Source: a virus
DNA length: 29,636 nucleotides
Reading direction: 5' to 3' (one strand)
IMG/VR virus record: IMGVR_UViG_3300031774_000097
Coordinates: 1-29,636 of that record
The first letter of the stretch is position 1; each line of letters opens with the position of its first letter. Shown piece by piece: positions 26,826-29,636 of the stretch. A program made the position numbers and the translations under genes. Below the pieces are notes generated by a model that saw nothing but the letters and a program-made list of their open reading frames with translations, was not told the origin of the DNA and ran no database searches.

Positions 26826-28822
26826 TATCTGTTAAGTAAACCTCCAGGTCTTTGTTGGTTAACAAGCTCTCCTTGAACAGCAGCAGCTATCAAAGCACCA
26901 AGTTCCTGTCCTCCAGCATCATCGCCTTGAACATCTGAACCTGATGCGTCTACATTAACAACAACATTGTTAGTACCGCCACCTCCAAGTTTATTATTTG
27001 GCACAACTGTTCCCGTAGATCTAGGAACAAAGAGTTCTGGCCCTTTTTCTCCTACAAGGAAAGATTTACCTCCTGCTGCTGTACCTCCTTTAGCTAACTT
27101 ACCTCCTGTTAAGAAGCCTAATATACCACCGCCTTTGTTACCTGATGACCCAAGAATATCGCCAAATAGTGCTTGATTAAGGGCTAAATCTAAGAATCTA
27201 TCAGCAACGTTATTAAGTAAGTCTCCAAGAGTTGATGTTCCTTTTATCAGACCAGCTATTCCATTTTTTATATCATTACCAATAGTCACGCTTAACTGTT
27301 CAAATGCAGAATTTATTTTTTTAGCATTTTGTTCAAATTCTTTTGCTGCTTTGCTTTTGTCAAATAATTGCTCTACAGTTAATTCTCCTAGCTCTAAAAG
27401 TTTGAGTTCTTCCGCAGTTAAGTTTTTCGTAATAGCTTCAATTTCTTTCTGTCTAGTAGCCTCTTCTATTCCTAAGATTTTAATTTGTTCTTGAAATGTT
27501 ATTTGCTCTTTCATTTTATTAATTTTTTTCTGAGCAGTAGCAACTCTCTTAGCGTCAATGTCTAATAAGTCTTTAGCCGTTCCTGATTCTGTGTTTGTTC
27601 CTGATCCTCCAACAAATTTTGAATCTGGATTTACTTCTTTAACAAGATTAAATTTTCTTATTGCTTGTTGCCTTGTATTTGTTACATTCAAACCTTCAAC
27701 ATTTGTTCCTATTGGTGCTCTTAAAATTTTGTCAATCTGAGATTGATTAAGTGTATCTAAAACACCTCTAAAGTCTTTTATGAATTTATCTTCTGCTGGC
27801 CCAAAATTTACAGTTCCCATGTTTTTTCCAAGGGACACTTTATTTCCTTGATCTATTAATTTATTAATAAATTTAAGAATATTAGCAAGTGGGCCAGCTA
27901 ATGCTATTTGAAGATTAAGGCTTATTTTTGTAAGTTCTTTATTTAATTCTTCAGAAGCCTTTCCTGCTTCTCTTAATTTGTCTGCTCCATCCTCTCCTAA
28001 GACTTGAATTAACTCTTCAGATACTAATGTTGCTAGTTTTTCTCTTTCTCCTAAAGTTTGTAAAACTTGTGCTCTAGCTGCTGCTTCTTTACTACTAAAT
28101 AAAGATTTTTCTTTTAAAAGAGTAAAAGAACCATCGAGTGTATTTAAAGATTTACCTAGTTCAGTTATCCCGTTTACTATATTTGTTACTGTTTGAAGAG
28201 CAGCAGTAGCAACAAGACCTCCTGCAAAGCCTCCCATTTTTCCTGCAACTTTAGTTCCTGCAAAACCACCAGCAAAACCAGCAGCAGCACCTAATGGGCC
28301 TTGTCCAAATAATAAAGGAAACGCCCCAGAAATAGCTCCACTTGTTAGTGCTGACATATTACTTTTTTCGTCTGATCTTCCTCCTCCTCCAAACCCACCA
28401 AAACCACCACCTCGAGAAGCTCTTAAGATTTTTTGTTGTGTTAATTCCTTAGTTTGAGACTGTAATGCTTTTAATTCTAGTAAAGCTGCATCTCCTGATG
28501 CTTTTGCTAATTTAAATTTACCTTGAGAATTAGCCAACGCTGCTCTATTTAAAGCTCTACTTGCTTTATCTGTCTTTAATCCTGCTTCTTTTGCTTTTTG
28601 TATTTGATTTCCAATGCTTCTAACTCGAACCATTGAAGCTCTTTTCTTTTCTTGAATACCTAAAGATTGTTGTTCTAATCTATTGTTTTTATTTGCAGAG
28701 CTACCAGCACCTCTTTTATTTAAACTATCGACTTTGCTACTAACTTTATCTAAAAGTTTTGATAACTCTTGTACTTTTTTAAGACCTTTTACATTAATTT
28801 CTATATCTGCTCTAGTTGCCAC
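26825..28822 (-). CDS. Tape measure protein
   Basis: 665 residues. The N-terminal 150 residues are a lysine/arginine-rich coiled coil (IEINVKGLKKVQELSKLLDK), followed by a glycine-rich break and a hydrophobic segment at about 160-215 (FPLLFGQGPLGAAAGFAGGF) typical of the membrane-interacting part. A second coiled coil covers about 420-510, then DLLNNVADRFLDLALNQALF and the C-terminal motif GGKSFLVGEKGPELFVPRST, a hallmark of many tape measures. Tape measure length sets tail length; using the lambda ratio, 665 residues would predict a tail somewhat shorter than lambda's. It lies directly after the G-T region, as in lambda. Confidence 0.9.
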   Translation of the reverse strand: MATRADIEINVKGLKKVQELSKLLDKVSSKVDSLNKRGAGSSANKNNRLEQQSLGIQEKKRASMVRVRSIGNQIQKAKEAGLKTDKASRALNRAALANSQGKFKLAKASGDAALLELKALQSQTKELTQQKILRASRGGGFGGFGGGGRSDEKSNMSALTSGAISGAFPLLFGQGPLGAAAGFAGGFAGTKVAGKMGGFAGGLVATAALQTVTNIVNGITELGKSLNTLDGSFTLLKEKSLFSSKEAAARAQVLQTLGEREKLATLVSEELIQVLGEDGADKLREAGKASEELNKELTKISLNLQIALAGPLANILKFINKLIDQGNKVSLGKNMGTVNFGPAEDKFIKDFRGVLDTLNQSQIDKILRAPIGTNVEGLNVTNTRQQAIRKFNLVKEVNPDSKFVGGSGTNTESGTAKDLLDIDAKRVATAQKKINKMKEQITFQEQIKILGIEEATRQKEIEAITKNLTAEELKLLELGELTVEQLFDKSKAAKEFEQNAKKINSAFEQLSVTIGNDIKNGIAGLIKGTSTLGDLLNNVADRFLDLALNQALFGDILGSSGNKGGGILGFLTGGKLAKGGTAAGGKSFLVGEKGPELFVPRSTGTVVPNNKLGGGGTNNVVVNVDASGSDVQGDDAGGQELGALIAAAVQGELVNQQRPGGLLNR

Positions 28823-28854
28823 GACTAAACAATAAAAGGTTACTTTATTCTAGC

Positions 28855-29375
28855 TTATCTTCTACGTTTTGCTTTTTCAAATTCTTTTTCTTGTTCTTCA
28901 TTAATTACTTGAAAATATGAACTCCAACCTATTAATTCATCTAAAGTCATTTCTCTTACTTCCTTTAAACTTTTTCCCAATTCTTTTGCAACACCAAATT
29001 GCAACATCATTAAATTATCCCTCTTCAACTCAGCAGCTAGTCTTTTGGGTCGATCATTTCCTCTTCTTCTGTAATAACTGCAAGCATTAGTTTTTGTAAG
29101 TCGCTATCTTTGACTTCATTTTTTAATACATCAATCTCTCCTGCATTAAAAAGTTTTCTACCAGTTTCATCTAATGCTTTAGCAAGTAATAACTGTAAAG
29201 CAAAACTATTATTATCATCTTTAGATAATCTCTGTGCTCTATCACGTTCTGCCATAGTTAATGGACTTACATACATTTCAAAAATAGAACCATCAGATAA
29301 TTCAACTTCCTTTTTTACAGGTTCAAGATTTGCAGCTTTTCTTAAACGATCCAATGCTGATAGGTTGCTTGCCAT
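28855..29375 (-). CDS. Tail assembly chaperone G-T fusion made by -1 frameshift
   Basis: A -1 shift at the slippery heptamer CCCAAAA (29049-29043) joins the first 111 codons of the G-like gene to the frame 29043-28855, giving 173 residues. The added part reads RLAAELKRDNLMMLQFGVAK, ELGKSLKEVREMTLDELIGW, SSYFQVINEEQEKEFEKAKR and RR before TAA (28857-28855). 'MTLDELIGWSSYF' is the usual end of T-type segments: a short helix ending in an aromatic strand. In lambda, gpG and gpGT bind the tape measure and recruit tail tube subunits; the ratio set by frameshifting matters. Position between the tail tube and tape measure genes is exact. The T frame has no good start of its own, in keeping with frameshift expression. 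Confidence 0.75.
29037..29375 (-). CDS. Tail assembly chaperone, lambda G-like
   Basis: 112 residues, MASNLSALDRLRKAANLEPV. Acidic and helical: KKEVELSDGSIFEMYVSPLT, MAERDRAQRLSKDDNNSFAL, and the C-terminus ITEEEEMIDPKD. The 'f...yv.pLT..erdra......' opening after a short strand is the usual pattern of siphovirus tail chaperones. The non-shifted product ends three codons after the slippery site (GAC CCA AAA GAC TAG). It lies downstream of a terminator-like hairpin that separates it from the tail tube gene. Confidence 0.75.
   Translation of the reverse strand: MASNLSALDRLRKAANLEPVKKEVELSDGSIFEMYVSPLTMAERDRAQRLSKDDNNSFALQLLLAKALDETGRKLFNAGEIDVLKNEVKDSDLQKLMLAVITEEEEMIDPKD
29043..29049 (-). other. 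Slippery heptamer CCCAAAA for -1 frameshift
   Basis: In the G frame the site reads C CCA AAA, fitting X XXY YYZ with X=C, Y=A, Z=A. Slipping back by one base lets both tRNAs re-pair and opens the T frame; the zero-frame stop TAG follows one codon later (29039-29037). Confidence 0.75.
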
Positions 29376-29383
29376 AAAATAAA

Positions 29384-29397
29384 ATCAATATATTGAT
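29384..29397. promoter_or_regulatory. Perfect 14-bp palindrome upstream of the G-like gene
   Basis: ATCAATATATTGAT reads the same on both strands and lies 8 bases ahead of the G-like start codon, after the terminator hairpin. It could be an operator or just AT-rich chance sequence; minus-strand TTGCAT (29409-29404) just upstream is a weak -35-like element. Confidence 0.35.
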
Positions 29398-29415
29398 ATT
29401 CTAATGCAAAACATG

Positions 29416-29438
29416 AAAAAACCCCAGATAAACTGAGG
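29416..29438 (-). terminator. Terminator after the tail tube gene
   Basis: Read on the minus strand: CCTCAG (29438-29433), loop TTTAT, CTGGGG (29427-29422), TTTTTT (29421-29416). One G-T wobble in the stem. It should end or attenuate transcripts from the structural genes to the right before the G-T / tape measure genes. Confidence 0.75.
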
Positions 29439-29457
29439 TTCGTTAACTTATGCTAAT

Positions 29458-29636
29458 TTAAGCTGTCTTAGATAGGTCGAATGTAGGAGCAGCACTAGGT
29501 CTGAATGCTATTTCCACAATCTGTCCATCATCTGGGTTTACGTTGAAACTTGCAGATGTAAGAATAATATCCGCCAAGATTGATCTACTTGCGTTTTGAT
29601 CTACGTTAGCACCACTCATCTGACGATCAATATACA
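29458..29636 (-). CDS. Tail tube (major tail) protein, C-terminal fragment
   Basis: The frame enters from the right edge and stops at TAA (29460-29458), giving 59 residues: DRQMSGANVDQNASRSILAD, IILTSASFNVNPDDGQIVEI, AFRPSAAPTFDLSKTA. The 'i.f.psaapt' strand after 'dG....' close to the C-terminus is typical of small major tail tube proteins, and the place immediately before the G / G-T chaperones is where the tube gene lies in lambda-type tails. Only the 3' end is visible, so length and start are unknown. Followed by a strong terminator, which suits a highly expressed structural gene. Confidence 0.7.
   Translation of the reverse strand, partial: YIDRQMSGANVDQNASRSILADIILTSASFNVNPDDGQIVEIAFRPSAAPTFDLSKTA

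Overview
The window is part of the genome of a tailed double-stranded DNA phage with a long, non-contractile (siphovirus) tail. The right half is a lambda-type tail module on the minus strand, read right to left: end of the tail tube gene, the G / G-T chaperone pair with a -1 slippery site, tape measure, M-, L-, K-, I- and J-like tail-tip proteins, then a long run of fibre genes. The DNA is AT-rich. Several protein types (LamG/SPRY-decorated fibres, fibre proteins ending in short chaperone-like genes, small WTNYETWN-type proteins) are, from my memory of the families, typical of marine phages, notably those of picocyanobacteria. The host is therefore an inference. No integrase, capsid, portal or recognisable endolysin gene lies in the window; a short 3' fragment at the left edge might be a small terminase.

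Layout. 1-161: 3' end of a plus-strand gene. 162-689: no credible gene; it holds a strong extended -10 promoter, about 340 nt of highly structured RNA and an intrinsic terminator that overlaps a competing 20-bp pairing, which looks like an attenuator or a stable non-coding RNA. 690-5420: plus-strand small genes, mostly ATGA/TAATG coupled, including DUF2958, a GLDMYL-type protein, an HTH protein and a zinc ribbon, with one minus-strand gene (2078-2266). 5402-7722: minus-strand group with a RecB/Cas4-like nuclease, a zinc-finger-like protein, a ribbon-helix-helix regulator and a probable single-stranded DNA-binding protein. 7896-10028: a large plus-strand primase-polymerase/helicase. 10006-10175: eight copies of a TTGTCCCA-type octamer, a candidate replication origin. 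10231-13345: small plus-strand genes, a two-gene minus-strand pair, a possible holin and three genes for exported proteins. 13346-13495: three hairpins ending in a terminator. 13496-29636: the minus-strand tail region.

How the parts fit: the nuclease, SSB-like protein and primase-helicase form a DNA replication/recombination set next to the octamer array. The tail region has at least three fibre genes each followed by a small chaperone-like gene, suggesting modular receptor-binding equipment. The largest fibre carries LamG, SPRY and an inserted cupredoxin-like domain with apparent copper ligands.

The least explained signals are the structured RNA at 327-670, a 9-base element CA(C/T)TTATCC found just before four plus-strand start codons (twice directly after a terminator U-tract), the octamer array, a cluster of TGAATGR repeats across 5681-6959, and the overlapping secreted-protein gene at 12563 that lacks a start codon near its signal sequence. 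All repeat counts and pairings were made by eye; no searches or folding programs were run.
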